NCBI GenBank assembly: GCA_019637225.1
Contig: JAHBWC010000023.1
Location: forward strand, 23,316 to 87,315
Reading direction: 5' to 3'
Origin: Labilithrix sp.
GTDB lineage: Bacteria > Myxococcota_A > Polyangia > Polyangiales > Polyangiaceae
Length of the DNA stretch: 64,000 nt
In this document: piece by piece, positions 56,605 through 64,000 of the stretch
Layout: the number at the start of each line of letters is the position of its first letter
How positions within the stretch are numbered: position 1 is the stretch's first letter
Made by a program: the position numbers and the translations under genes
The notes under the pieces: model-generated
The model's input: only the letters and a program-made list of their open reading frames with translations
Told to the model about the DNA's origin: nothing
The model's database searches: none

Positions 56605-57381
56605 TCACCACCAGCAGTAGCCCTGCTCGCACGGGATGCGGCCGCTCGGATCGCAGTCGGCGCTCGTCCGACACTCCATCTCGTCGTCGCCCATGTCCGG
56701 ATCCCACCAGGGATCGTTCTGTCCGTTCGGATCGTTCTGTCCGTTCGGATCGTTCTGTCCGTTCGGATCGTTCTGTCCGTTCGGATCGTTCTGTCCGTTC
56801 GGATCGTTCTGTCCGTCGCCCGGTCCCGTCGTCACGTCGCCCGGTCCGCTCGAGGCGACCGCGGTCGAGACCTCGGCGTGCACGTGATCGGTGTGCGGGT
56901 TCGGTCCGGTGTACGCCCGCGACGCCGGCCCCGTCGGGCCGATCTTCCAGAGCGTGCGGTTCCAGATGATGAGCTGGATGCCGAGCGCCTCGGCGTTGTT
57001 CACGAGGTGGTTCGCGATCTCGTCGCCGGCGCTCCCCGAGGCGTTGATGTCGAGCGCGCGCCCGATCGCGTGGATCGACAGCTGCGACTTGTTCGCGGTG
57101 TTCGCGCGGCATGCGTAGCCGCCGTACGAGGTGTTGAACTGCGACTTCAGCTGGTCACCGACCTGCTTCGTTCCCGGCTTGAGGCCGCCCGAGCAGCCCT
57201 CCCCGTTGAGGCCCTCGTAGGTCCCCGTCGCGTTCGACTCCGGCGGCTCCCACCGGTTGCCGATGCTCGATCGGGTCGCCTTCCGCCCCTCGAGCGGGTC
57301 CTCCGACGCACACGCCGCGAGGACCGCGGTAAGGCTGAGGGCCAGCATCGAGAGCTTCACGGTCCGGAGAGCCATCGTCAT
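56605..57381 (-). CDS. M15-like metallopeptidase lipoprotein with hexapeptide repeats
   Basis: A 258-residue lipoprotein (LAACA, Cys24). Zinc site pattern: SIHAIGRALDIN (His104, Asp111) and HTDHVHAE (His166 and His168), as in M15 D-Ala-D-Ala carboxypeptidases or related peptidoglycan enzymes. It probably trims peptidoglycan, or only binds it. A glycine/proline segment ends in six GQNDPN copies and then a Cys-rich tail (ECRTSADCDPSGRIPCEQGYCWW) that may form disulfides. Catalysis is unproven. Confidence 0.75.
   Translation of the reverse strand: MTMALRTVKLSMLALSLTAVLAACASEDPLEGRKATRSSIGNRWEPPESNATGTYEGLNGEGCSGGLKPGTKQVGDQLKSQFNTSYGGYACRANTANKSQLSIHAIGRALDINASGSAGDEIANHLVNNAEALGIQLIIWNRTLWKIGPTGPASRAYTGPNPHTDHVHAEVSTAVASSGPGDVTTGPGDGQNDPNGQNDPNGQNDPNGQNDPNGQNDPNGQNDPWWDPDMGDDEMECRTSADCDPSGRIPCEQGYCWW
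56711..56816. repeat. 18-bp tandem repeat (GQNDPN codons)
   Basis: Almost six units of 18 bp beginning GGATCGTTCTGTCC lie inside the M15-like gene. They preserve its frame and would alter only a linker. Confidence 0.9.
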
Positions 57382-57790
57382 CGAGCACCTTCCAGGTTCA
57401 GCGCTGCCCCGCTGAAACGACGTGTTTGCAACGCGGGTGCCGCCGTTGGTCGCGCCCGGATCCTCGGCGTTTTCCGCGGTGGCGAGCCATTCGTCGCCGC
57501 GCGTACCGCCGCGCGCGGGGCGTGATCTGGATCGAGATGGGCGCCACCGAGAACCATCTGCTCGAACCGATCACCCCCGCGAACCACGCGATCTCAATCG
57601 AGATGTAGGCGATCGTGTGCGGCTCGGTGTGGAGCTCGCGGCGGCGATTCGTGCGCGGCTCGGCGTGGAGCTCGCGGCGGCGATTCGTGCGCGGCGGGCG
57701 GCCTTGATCGGGGCGGGCGTTCGCCGCGAGGCCCCGGTCTCAGGTCGTGTCAGTTGGACGTGCTCGCCCCGTAAGACACATTCGAAGCGC
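57382..57790. other. Gap with a 36-bp tandem repeat
   Basis: No gene supported. Two copies of a 36-bp unit lie at 57619-57690 and a partial third begins after. The region separates the divergent M15-like and the next plus-strand gene. Confidence 0.5.
57619..57690. repeat. 36-bp tandem duplication
   Basis: 57619-57654 and 57655-57690 differ by one base. No hairpin of note inside. Confidence 0.85.
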
Positions 57791-58474
57791 GTGAACCGCT
57801 TCGCTCGCTTCGCCGCCGCCGCCATCCTCGCCGCCGTCATCATGGACGCCGCGCCCTCGCGCGCCGACCCTCCGCCCGCCTCAGCGCGCGAGCGCGTGAC
57901 GGTGACGTCGAGCCGCGAGGCGGCGCTCGAGGAGCGTCGCGCCGGCGAGTCGGTCTGGAGCGTCGTCTGTCGAGCGCCGTGCTCGGCGAGCGTGCTTGCG
58001 GAGCCAGCCGCCGAGCATCGCGTCTTCGTGAAGGGCGATCGAGCGCCGACCCCGGTGCACGTGGCGGCGGGCGGGGGGGAGATCGTGGTCGACGTCCCCG
58101 AAGACGACCGCAGCGTCGCCATCGCCGTCGCCGGCGTGAGCCTCGCGGTGCTCGGCAACGGCACCCTCTTCGCCGCGCTGGGCGCGATGGCGCGCGACCG
58201 CTCCCCCGCAGAGCCGGACGCGCGCATGTTCAGCATGGTGGGCGTTGGCCTGCTCGCCGGGGCGTTCGGCGTCGTGCTCGCCATCCGTGCGCTGCGCTCG
58301 CCCGGCCCGCCGCGGGTGACCGTCGCGAGCGCCACGAGCGCGGACGCGGCCGGCGCGCCCAAGAGCGTCCCGACCTCCACGTTCGTGCCCCGAAGCGAGG
58401 CGACGTCGGCGGCCGTCGTCGCGAGCCCGCGCGGCGCCGGGCTGGTCGTGCCGCTCGTGAGCCTCTCGTTCTGA
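57791..58474 (+). CDS. Hypothetical exported membrane protein
   Basis: A 227-residue protein. A signal-like segment VNRFARFAAAAILAAVIMDAAPSRA is followed by a soluble part with a Cys pair (VVCRAPCSASVL), a GGGEIVVDVPEDDRSVAI region and two hydrophobic helices near 115-135 and 150-170. No family recognised; it has a simplified version of the TPR/PEGA-type layout with two helices. GTG start chosen because it opens the signal peptide. Its stop lies 8 bp from the stop of the convergent YjbR gene. Confidence 0.6.
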   Translation: MNRFARFAAAAILAAVIMDAAPSRADPPPASARERVTVTSSREAALEERRAGESVWSVVCRAPCSASVLAEPAAEHRVFVKGDRAPTPVHVAAGGGEIVVDVPEDDRSVAIAVAGVSLAVLGNGTLFAALGAMARDRSPAEPDARMFSMVGVGLLAGAFGVVLAIRALRSPGPPRVTVASATSADAAGAPKSVPTSTFVPRSEATSAAVVASPRGAGLVVPLVSLSF

Positions 58475-58482
58475 GCCGAGCC

Positions 58483-59106
58483 TCAGCGCTTCTTCTTGGC
58501 GGCGCTCTTCTTGGCGGCGCTCTTCTTGGCGCTGCCGCTCTTCTTCTTGGCGCTGCCGCTCTTCTTCTTGGCGCTGCCGCTCTTCTTCTTGGCGCTGCCG
58601 CTCTTCTTCTCGGCGGTGGCGCTCTTCTTCTTGGCGCTGCCGCTCTTCTTCGCGCCGGCCGACCTCGCGCGCTTCCGCGCGCTCGCGCCACGCGTCGCCG
58701 CGCCCTTCTCCACCGCCGCGCCGCCCTCTTCCAGCAGCGCCGCCAGCTTCTTCGGCGCGATCGCGCAGTAGCTCTCGCGGAGCCAGTCGCAGAGCATGTC
58801 GAGCGGCGCCTCGCCCGGAGGCCACTGCGCCGAGACCCATCCCGCCTTGCCGAGCCCGTACCCGGTCGGCTTCACGCCGGGGATCGTCAGCGCGATCGGC
58901 GCCGACTGGGGGAGCTTGCACGAGATGAAGAAGTCATCGTGATCCGCGCCGCCGTCCTTCCCCGTGCCCATGAACACGAAGACCTTCCCCTTCACCTTGA
59001 GGGCGCGGTGGTCCCAGGGAAACTCCTCGGTCGCTTCCGGGAAGCTCAGACCCAAATCGCGGAGCGCGGCCTCGTCCGAGTTCTTCGGCGTCTTGCTGGC
59101 GGGCAT
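58483..59106 (-). CDS. MmcQ/YjbR-family protein with lysine-rich tail
   Basis: A 207-residue protein. Residues about 15-120 match the MmcQ/YjbR DNA-binding-like fold: LSFPEATEEFPWDHRALKVKGKVFVFMG, SCKLPQSAPIAL, GYGLGKAGWVSAQW, LDMLCDWLRESYCAIAPKKL. The C-terminal 75 residues are KKSGSAKK repeats resembling histone H1-like or SR-poor tails, and are strongly basic. This tail could bind DNA. The tail is encoded by 21-bp tandem units. No neighbour explains its role. Confidence 0.85.
   Translation of the reverse strand: MPASKTPKNSDEAALRDLGLSFPEATEEFPWDHRALKVKGKVFVFMGTGKDGGADHDDFFISCKLPQSAPIALTIPGVKPTGYGLGKAGWVSAQWPPGEAPLDMLCDWLRESYCAIAPKKLAALLEEGGAAVEKGAATRGASARKRARSAGAKKSGSAKKKSATAEKKSGSAKKKSGSAKKKSGSAKKKSGSAKKSAAKKSAAKKKR
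58538..58642. repeat. 21-bp tandem repeats encoding the Lys-rich tail
   Basis: Five 21-bp units, the fourth diverged, encode KSGSAKK-type heptamers in the minus-strand YjbR gene. Unit number may vary between strains. Confidence 0.88.
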
Positions 59107-59233
59107 GACGCGAGCCTACGCGCTCGCAGGCCGCGCGTCACCGTGACGCGCGCGCGCCGACGTCGTGGTTCTTGTCGTCGCCCTCCTCGACTAGGGTCGC
59201 ACCTCGACCCTCTTCTTTTCACAGGAGCCCCGA

Positions 59234-59674
59234 ATGAAGCCCACACCGCCCGGCTGGCCGCGCATCGCGTCGTCGCTCTACTACCCGAACGCCGCCGAGG
59301 CGATCGACTGGCTCTGCCGCGCGTTCGGCTTCGAGGTGAGGGTCAAGATCGTGGACGACGGCGGACGCGTGCAGCACTCCGAGCTCGTGTACGGCGAGGG
59401 CGTCGTCATGGTCTCCGAGGCGAAGCCCGAGCGTTTCCCGAAGCACCGCGCGCCCGACGCCGCGGGCGGCGCCAACACCCAGAACATGATGGTCTACGTC
59501 GACGACGTCGACGCGCACTGCAAGCGCGCCCGCGAGGCCGGCGCGAAGATCGTCGACGAGCCGAGGAACATCGACTACGGCCCCGAGCACTGGGAGGACC
59601 GCGGCTACGAGTGCGAGGACCCCGGCGGCCACGGCTGGTGGTTCTACCAGCGGCTCCGCAACCCGAAGACCTGA
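59234..59674 (+). CDS. VOC (glyoxalase-fold) protein
   Basis: A 146-residue VOC protein. ASSLYYPNAAEAIDWLCRAFGFEVRVKIVDDGGRVQHSELVYGEGVVMV begins the first beta-alpha-beta-beta-beta unit; NMMVYVDDVDAHCKRAREAGAKIVDEP and YECEDPGGHGWWF end the second. Candidate metal ligands include His48 and Glu near the C-terminus (ECEDPGGH). Possible roles are antibiotic or aldehyde binding; substrate unknown. The ATG lies after GGAGCCCC. Confidence 0.85.
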   Translation: MKPTPPGWPRIASSLYYPNAAEAIDWLCRAFGFEVRVKIVDDGGRVQHSELVYGEGVVMVSEAKPERFPKHRAPDAAGGANTQNMMVYVDDVDAHCKRAREAGAKIVDEPRNIDYGPEHWEDRGYECEDPGGHGWWFYQRLRNPKT

Positions 59675-59684
59675 ACGGTCCTTC

Positions 59685-59730
59685 GCTCCGGCTCGAGCGC
59701 CGAGATCGCTCCGGCTCGAGCGCCGAGATC
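59685..59730. repeat. 23-bp tandem duplication
   Basis: 59685-59707 and 59708-59730 are identical, lying between the VOC gene and the FGE-like gene; the second copy reaches into the stop codon of the latter. Confidence 0.88.
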
Positions 59731-61189
59731 AGTTGCGCGTGCAGCGGCCGCCGGCGGCCCAGTAGGCGCGCGTCTTCGGCGAGAACGTCGCCCCGTACGG
59801 GATCGCGTGGTTCTCCCACGAGCCGTTGCGTGACCAGCGCGGCCTGCCGTTCGCGTCGAACGTGCTCGTGATGTTGAACACGAGCCCGCCGAGATCCGCG
59901 TGGCCCTTAGGTCCGTTGCCCGCGGGCTTGCGACCGGGCGCGGCGATGTACGCGGTGTTGTCGAGCCGGTTCTCGGGGAACCCGTAGGTGAACTTGTGAA
60001 CCGCGCGGTCCGACGTCCAGCCCTGGGCGCCCCACGGATAGGTGCCGCCCCACTGCGCGTCGAGCTCGTCGAGGGTCGCGAGCCTCCCGCCGTCCCAGAT
60101 GCACATCGCCTGCATCATGAAGAACGTCGCGCACTGGAGCGCCTTCGCGTCGAGGACGTCCTTGCCGTACTTGTGAGCGATCTCGTTGCTGAAGGAGGTG
60201 TTGACCGCGTCGGGCATCCAGTACGTGCGCGCCCCCTGCCCGTTCAGGTAACAGCCCTGACGCTGACCGTCGATCCCGTACGGACCGAGCTCGATGTTCA
60301 GCTGGTCCATGTTGGACGGCATGTTCGCGGTCCAGGCCTGGTCCCAGTCGGCGTGGTTCGCGCCGAGCGAGCTGACGAAGCCCTTGATGTTGCCGTCGAA
60401 GCGCTCGACGAACGCGCGCATCCGCCCGGCGGTGATCGAGTACTTGTCGAGCTTCTTGCTGTTCGCCGCGTTCGTGAGCGGGATCGCGGTGCAGCAGCTC
60501 TCGTGCTGCGCGTTGGGGTCGCCGACCTCGCCCGCGCCGCACGTGTCGCCGCCGAAGCGCGCGGTGCATGAGCGCGCGAGCGCGCACTTCTGGTCGTAGC
60601 CGCACCCGTCGGAGGCGCAGTCGCCGTGAGCGACGCAGGCCTTGCCGAGCTCGCACTTCGGTGCGTTCGGTCCGCCGCAGTCGATGTCCGTCTCGCCGCC
60701 GTTCTGCACGCCGTCGGTCGGTGACGGCGCCGCGCACGCGCCGCTCGTGCAGACGCTGCTCTCGCAGTCCTCGGCGACGCCGCAGCCCTTTCCGTCGCCG
60801 CACTTCGGGGCCTTCGCGCCGCCGCAGTCGATGTCGGTCTCGTCGTCGTTCTTCACGCCGTCGTCGGGCGCCGCGGGCTTGCACGCACCGTCGAGGCACA
60901 CCTTGCTCGCGCAGTCGTCGGCGCCCTTGCATCCGCTGGCCGTGCCGTCCTTGCTTGGGCCGCAGGTCCCCGATACGCAGGTCTGCGAGGCGCAGTCGAG
61001 ATTGACCTTGCACCGCTTCGACTCGGGGCACGGCGGCGCGTTCTTGCCGCCGCAGCCGACGTCGGTCTCCTCGTCGCCTTGCTCCTGCCCGGCGTCGGCG
61101 CCCGGATCCGTCGAGCAGCCGACCATCGACCCGAGCACGAGGCTCGAGACGAGCACCCACGCACCGGTTCCCGCGAGCACGGACCGCAT
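59729..61189 (-). CDS. FGE/SUMF1-like lipoprotein with Cys-rich repeats
   Basis: A 486-residue lipoprotein (SMVGCS, Cys near 25). Residues 30-210 are repeats of the form DDETDIDCGGAKAPKC...CESSVC, with three strong copies and weaker ones, likely disulfide-linked modules. Residues about 245-486 resemble the formylglycine-generating-enzyme fold: MMQAMCIWDGGRLATLDELDAQWGGTYPWG, GGLVFNITSTFDANGRPRWSRNGSWENHA, GGRCTRN at the end. A second Cys needed for true FGE catalysis is not certain, so it may be only a fold relative. It is common in this lineage for such repeats to be on surface proteins. Function unknown. Confidence 0.75.
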   Translation of the reverse strand: MRSVLAGTGAWVLVSSLVLGSMVGCSTDPGADAGQEQGDEETDVGCGGKNAPPCPESKRCKVNLDCASQTCVSGTCGPSKDGTASGCKGADDCASKVCLDGACKPAAPDDGVKNDDETDIDCGGAKAPKCGDGKGCGVAEDCESSVCTSGACAAPSPTDGVQNGGETDIDCGGPNAPKCELGKACVAHGDCASDGCGYDQKCALARSCTARFGGDTCGAGEVGDPNAQHESCCTAIPLTNAANSKKLDKYSITAGRMRAFVERFDGNIKGFVSSLGANHADWDQAWTANMPSNMDQLNIELGPYGIDGQRQGCYLNGQGARTYWMPDAVNTSFSNEIAHKYGKDVLDAKALQCATFFMMQAMCIWDGGRLATLDELDAQWGGTYPWGAQGWTSDRAVHKFTYGFPENRLDNTAYIAAPGRKPAGNGPKGHADLGGLVFNITSTFDANGRPRWSRNGSWENHAIPYGATFSPKTRAYWAAGGRCTRN

Positions 61190-61317
61190 CGAGCTGCCCG
61201 GATTGCACCTCCGGTGCCATCGCGAGCGCCGCGAGAATCACGCGGGTTGTCGCCCGGCGAAGTGTAAAATTTCGATCCGGTGGTAATCCAGGCCGGATCG
61301 CCGAGCCACCACTCGCG

Positions 61318-62310
61318 TCAGAGCGGGAAGCGCTGCGAGCACTTCGTGTCGGTCGGACCCGTCGAGGCGATCCACTCGCCGTCGACGCAGCGCGACCAGC
61401 GCTGGGTGCTCCGCGACTGCACGCAGACGTTCTCGTCGACCGGGCGTCCGAGCGTCGCGCTCTGGCACTGCTCGTCGCGCGCCGGCGTGCTCGCGCCGGC
61501 GATGGCGCGCTTGACCGACGGGACGTCCTCGAGCGCGGCGAACGTGTAGCCCTCGGCGATGAGCGTCGGGACGATCTGCTTGATCATGTCGACGGTCTTG
61601 TCGTGAATGTCGTGAAAGAGGACGACGCCGCGCTTCTTCGTGCGGATCTCGTTCAGATAGAGGTCCCCGCAGCGCTGCACGCTGACGCCCTTGCCCCAGC
61701 AGTCCCAGTCGGCCGCGGCGGTCGTCGTGAGCGCGCCGCCCTGATCCCAGAAGACGCTGCCGACGTACTTCTTCATCGAGCTCGCGTTGATCGCGCGCGC
61801 GACGTTCGCGTTCCACGCGCCGAACGGCGCGCGGACGACCCACGGTCCCTGCGGCTGCGCCTGCGCGATGATCGCGTCGGTGTCGGCGATCTCCTTCACG
61901 ACCGAAGCGGCCGAGAGCGACGTGAGCTGCTTGTGGTTGTGCGTGTGGTTCGCGAGGAGGTGTCCTCGTCCGACGATCTTGTCGATGGCGCCTTGGCGCC
62001 CGGCAACCTTCGAGCCGTTGATGAAGAACGCGCCCTTCACGCCCTTCTCGGCGAGGTAGTCCGCGAGCTCGCCCGTCCGGCGGCCGGGACCGTCGTCGAA
62101 CGTGAGGCTGATCGTCTTGTTCGGGAGCTCGCTCCCGTTCAGCTGCCGCTCGGCGACGAGCTCGTCGTCGGGCGACATGCCGTCGCCCACGACGACGTTG
62201 TCGTCGTCATCGCCCTCGCCGATCCCGTCCCCGTCGACCGCGCATCCGGCGGTGGCGACACACGCTGACGTGGCGACGAGGAGAAGTGCGAGCAGACGAC
62301 GAGCAACCAT
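61318..62310 (-). CDS. Polysaccharide deacetylase lipoprotein
   Basis: A 330-residue lipoprotein (ATAGC). The NodB homology domain has SLTFDDGPGRRTGEL (catalytic Asp and metal Asp), LANHTHNHKQL (metal His ligands), APFGAWN and VVLFHDIHDKT. It should remove acetyl groups from peptidoglycan or another N-acetylated glycan. A Cys-rich tail follows, ending CSQRFPL. ATG 62310 is chosen, with GGAGG upstream. Confidence 0.92.
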   Translation of the reverse strand: MVARRLLALLLVATSACVATAGCAVDGDGIGEGDDDDNVVVGDGMSPDDELVAERQLNGSELPNKTISLTFDDGPGRRTGELADYLAEKGVKGAFFINGSKVAGRQGAIDKIVGRGHLLANHTHNHKQLTSLSAASVVKEIADTDAIIAQAQPQGPWVVRAPFGAWNANVARAINASSMKKYVGSVFWDQGGALTTTAAADWDCWGKGVSVQRCGDLYLNEIRTKKRGVVLFHDIHDKTVDMIKQIVPTLIAEGYTFAALEDVPSVKRAIAGASTPARDEQCQSATLGRPVDENVCVQSRSTQRWSRCVDGEWIASTGPTDTKCSQRFPL

Positions 62311-62495
62311 GGCGAAGACCTCCGAGCAGGGATGTCTCCGATACCTGCACACACCGAACCACCTAGGGTCACATCGCTAAGTGGTCGGAATGACAGACGC
62401 CGCTCGGTTCCGCGCAGCGGGAAAGTTCCATGATCGGCCCCATTCGCGGATCGACCAGGATCCATCGGACCCCGCAAGGTCCGTCGCTCGCTCGT

Positions 62496-62684
62496 CTAGC
62501 GAAGCCAGGCGTCGACCTCGGGATCGCCGAGGAAGTCGCCGACCGGCACCGGCGCGCTCGCGCGGACACGGCTGCTCGGCGGCGGCTCGGCGAACCACGG
62601 CTCCTCGAGCGAATCGACCGGAGGCTTCGCCCTCACGACGAGGTGGAGGTCCTTCGGCTTGTCCGTGAGCCTGAGCGAGTTCAT
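62496..62684 (-). CDS. Hypothetical small protein
   Basis: A 62-residue protein with start MNSLRLTDKPKDLHLVVRAK. A strong ribosome binding site (GGAGGAGGATCG) precedes the ATG, supporting translation. It ends GDPEVDAWLR. No family recognised; no signal peptide. Confidence 0.6.
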   Translation of the reverse strand: MNSLRLTDKPKDLHLVVRAKPPVDSLEEPWFAEPPPSSRVRASAPVPVGDFLGDPEVDAWLR

Positions 62685-62770
62685 CGATCGATCCTCCTCC
62701 CCCCACAGCGCCGGCCCGGACTACACCAGAGCTTCGAGGGATCCAAGAGGCCATCCCGAGTGGGATTCGC

Positions 62771-63079
62771 TCAGCCCGCGTCGGGCGATCCGTGCTCGGG
62801 CACGCTCGGCACCCCCGGCCCGGAGCTCGGTTCCTCGTCGACGTCCGTCGCGTCCTCGTCGGGAGCCTCGTCCTCTTCGCCGACAGGCTCACCCTCCGGC
62901 CCCTCCGGGCCCGGATCCTCGCCGCGGCGCGGCTGCCAGGGAGAGGCCCCGGGGTCACGCGACGGCGTGGGCGCGCGCTCGCCGTGTCCCTCGAGCTCCG
63001 CGGCGAGCGCGGGGAGCGCGGCCTCGTGGAAGAGCCTCCCCGCGTAGAGGAAGTACGTCGGCTCCATCGCGCTCGTCAT
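62771..63079 (-). CDS. Hypothetical acidic-tailed small protein
   Basis: A 102-residue protein with N-terminal MTSAMEPTYFLYAGRLFHEAALPALAAELEGHG and an acidic, low-complexity tail (EGEPVGEEDEAPDEDATDVDEE). No family recognised. The Met (63079) gives a short hydrophobic-aromatic N-terminus; a longer basic extension is possible. It lies downstream of lgt on the same strand, 231 bp from its stop. Confidence 0.55.
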   Translation of the reverse strand: MTSAMEPTYFLYAGRLFHEAALPALAAELEGHGERAPTPSRDPGASPWQPRRGEDPGPEGPEGEPVGEEDEAPDEDATDVDEEPSSGPGVPSVPEHGSPDAG

Positions 63080-63310
63080 CCGGACGCGGGCTCCGGCGCG
63101 CTTGCGGCGAACAGCAGGTGGCATCGTCGACGGCATTCAGCAAGGCGCGTTCCGACGCGCCGCGACGCCGACCCCGTCCTCGCCCGCGAGGCGCGCGCGC
63201 GTGCGATGCGGGCCGGCCGCGCCCGAGCGGCGCCGCTCGTGTCCGCCTCAGTCTTGCCGAGACGCCTCGGCTCGTCGCGCCGCCCGCCCTCGAGACGCCG
63301 AAGGCGCGCC

Positions 63311-64000
63311 TCAGCTGACGACGGTGCGAGGCGCCGCGCCGCGCCCGCGGAAGCGATGGATCAGGACCGCCGCCGCGACGAGCCCGAGGCCGATGAGCTG
63401 CGAGGTCGACAGGCCGATCGCACCGCCGCGATCGTCGCGCCGGAGGATCTCCACCGCGAAGCGCGCGAGCGCGTAGAGCACGAGGGAGGCCGCGAAGACC
63501 TGACCGTCGTAGCGCTTGCGCGGCAAGACGACGTAGAGGCACACGAACGCGACCGCGAGCGACGCGGCCGACTCGTACACCTGCGTCGGGTGCACGGGCT
63601 GGCTCCACATGCGTGCGGTCTGCAACAGATGCTCCTTCGCCTGCGCGTCGCTCGCCGGGCTCCGCGGCGGGAACGACAGGCCCCACGGGAGCTTCGTCAC
63701 CGCGCCGAAGCAGCAGCCTGCGAGGAGGCATCCCATCCGACCGAACGCGAGGCCCATCGGGATCGCGAAGCCCGCCATGTCCGCCGCCTTCCAGAACGGG
63801 AAGCGATCGCGCCGTAGCAGGAAGACCGCGGCGCCGGTCGCGCCGATGAAGCCGCCGTAGTACGTGAGCCCGCCGGCCCAGAACTTCGCCCAGGCGAAGC
63901 AGTCGGACGTCTTCGGATGGCACACGCCTCGGGCGGAGTCCCACACCCCGTCGTACGCGGACGAGACACACTCGGCCCGGTCGAACGGCCAGTCGACCAA
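63311..64000 (-). CDS. lgt: Prolipoprotein diacylglyceryl transferase, N-terminus beyond right edge
   Basis: The window holds the C-terminal 229 residues of the integral-membrane enzyme that attaches diacylglycerol to lipobox cysteines. GLTYYGGFIGA, GRMGCLLAGCCFG, WGLSFPP, and VHPTQVYES are signature segments; helices occur near 45-65, 75-100, 145-165 and 205-220. A Cys-rich loop (CHPKTSDCFAW) precedes the first. The many lipoproteins in the window depend on this step. The N-terminal helices lie outside the window. Confidence 0.95.
   Translation of the reverse strand: MVDWPFDRAECVSSAYDGVWDSARGVCHPKTSDCFAWAKFWAGGLTYYGGFIGATGAAVFLLRRDRFPFWKAADMAGFAIPMGLAFGRMGCLLAGCCFGAVTKLPWGLSFPPRSPASDAQAKEHLLQTARMWSQPVHPTQVYESAASLAVAFVCLYVVLPRKRYDGQVFAASLVLYALARFAVEILRRDDRGGAIGLSTSQLIGLGLVAAAVLIHRFRGRGAAPRTVVS

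Noticed and set aside
56711..56816. Possible CRISPR-like array
   Set aside because: The 18-bp repeats have no spacers and are in-frame codons of the M15-like gene.

Overview
The window is very GC-rich chromosomal DNA with strong third-position G/C bias, so most antisense frames are also open. The sequence points to a myxobacterium, probably in or near Polyangia: a MYXO-CTERM-like sorting tail, four eukaryotic-type Ser/Thr kinases, many lipoproteins, TPR/PEGA-type envelope proteins with paired cysteines, and an NtrC-family regulator. No phage, insertion sequence or CRISPR array was seen. The species is an inference; no rRNA is present.

Layout. 1-5 kb: a lipase-like lipoprotein (cut by the left edge) diverges from a cholesterol-dependent-cytolysin-like lipoprotein across a 207-bp region holding a perfect 13-bp palindrome; then a DUF488 gene and a frameshifted methyltransferase. 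5-8.3 kb: small accessory genes (DUF4259-like, cupin, YdeI-like) and a coupled small-gene/nucleotidyltransferase pair resembling a toxin-antitoxin module, then tRNA-Gly(CCC). 8.9-13.1 kb: lipoprotein, membrane protein, isoaspartyl peptidase, and a MYXO-CTERM trypsin-fold protein that has lost catalytic His and Ser. 13.1-20 kb: guaA with a PEGA lipoprotein, and two Ser/Thr kinases around a TPR/PEGA membrane protein. 20-25 kb: dut, a sigma-54 activator, a DegP-like protease apparently joined to a C-terminal beta-barrel and translationally coupled to bamD. 25-34 kb: greA, recG, an LtaS/sulfatase-fold membrane enzyme with HEAT repeats, and a yfgM-bamB pair. 34-41 kb: HAD phosphatase, lipoprotein, and a compact urease operon ureD-ureAB(fused)-ureC-ureF-ureG with a His-rich UreG and no ureE. 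41-50 kb: kinase, TPR/PEGA operon, gpsA, HelD-like ATPase, class II cyclic-nucleotide phosphodiesterase and a thioredoxin-like lipoprotein. 50-54.3 kb: groES-groEL under a CIRCE element, divergent from a non-RD kinase. 54.3-64 kb: tRNA-Gln(CTG)-tRNA-Glu(CTC), DUF1272, FAD monooxygenase, an M15-like lipoprotein, a MmcQ/YjbR protein with a lysine-rich tail, VOC protein, FGE-like lipoprotein, polysaccharide deacetylase and lgt (cut by the right edge).

Themes. Envelope biogenesis is prominent (bamD, bamB/yfgM, lgt, at least ten lipoproteins). Each of three kinase genes lies near a TPR/PEGA membrane protein gene. Overlapping stop/start codons mark coupled units: 7353, 10288, 23872, 32424, 37491, 39904 and 43468. 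Many real genes start at GTG or TTG, and internal starts were preferred where they place a signal peptide or family N-terminus correctly.
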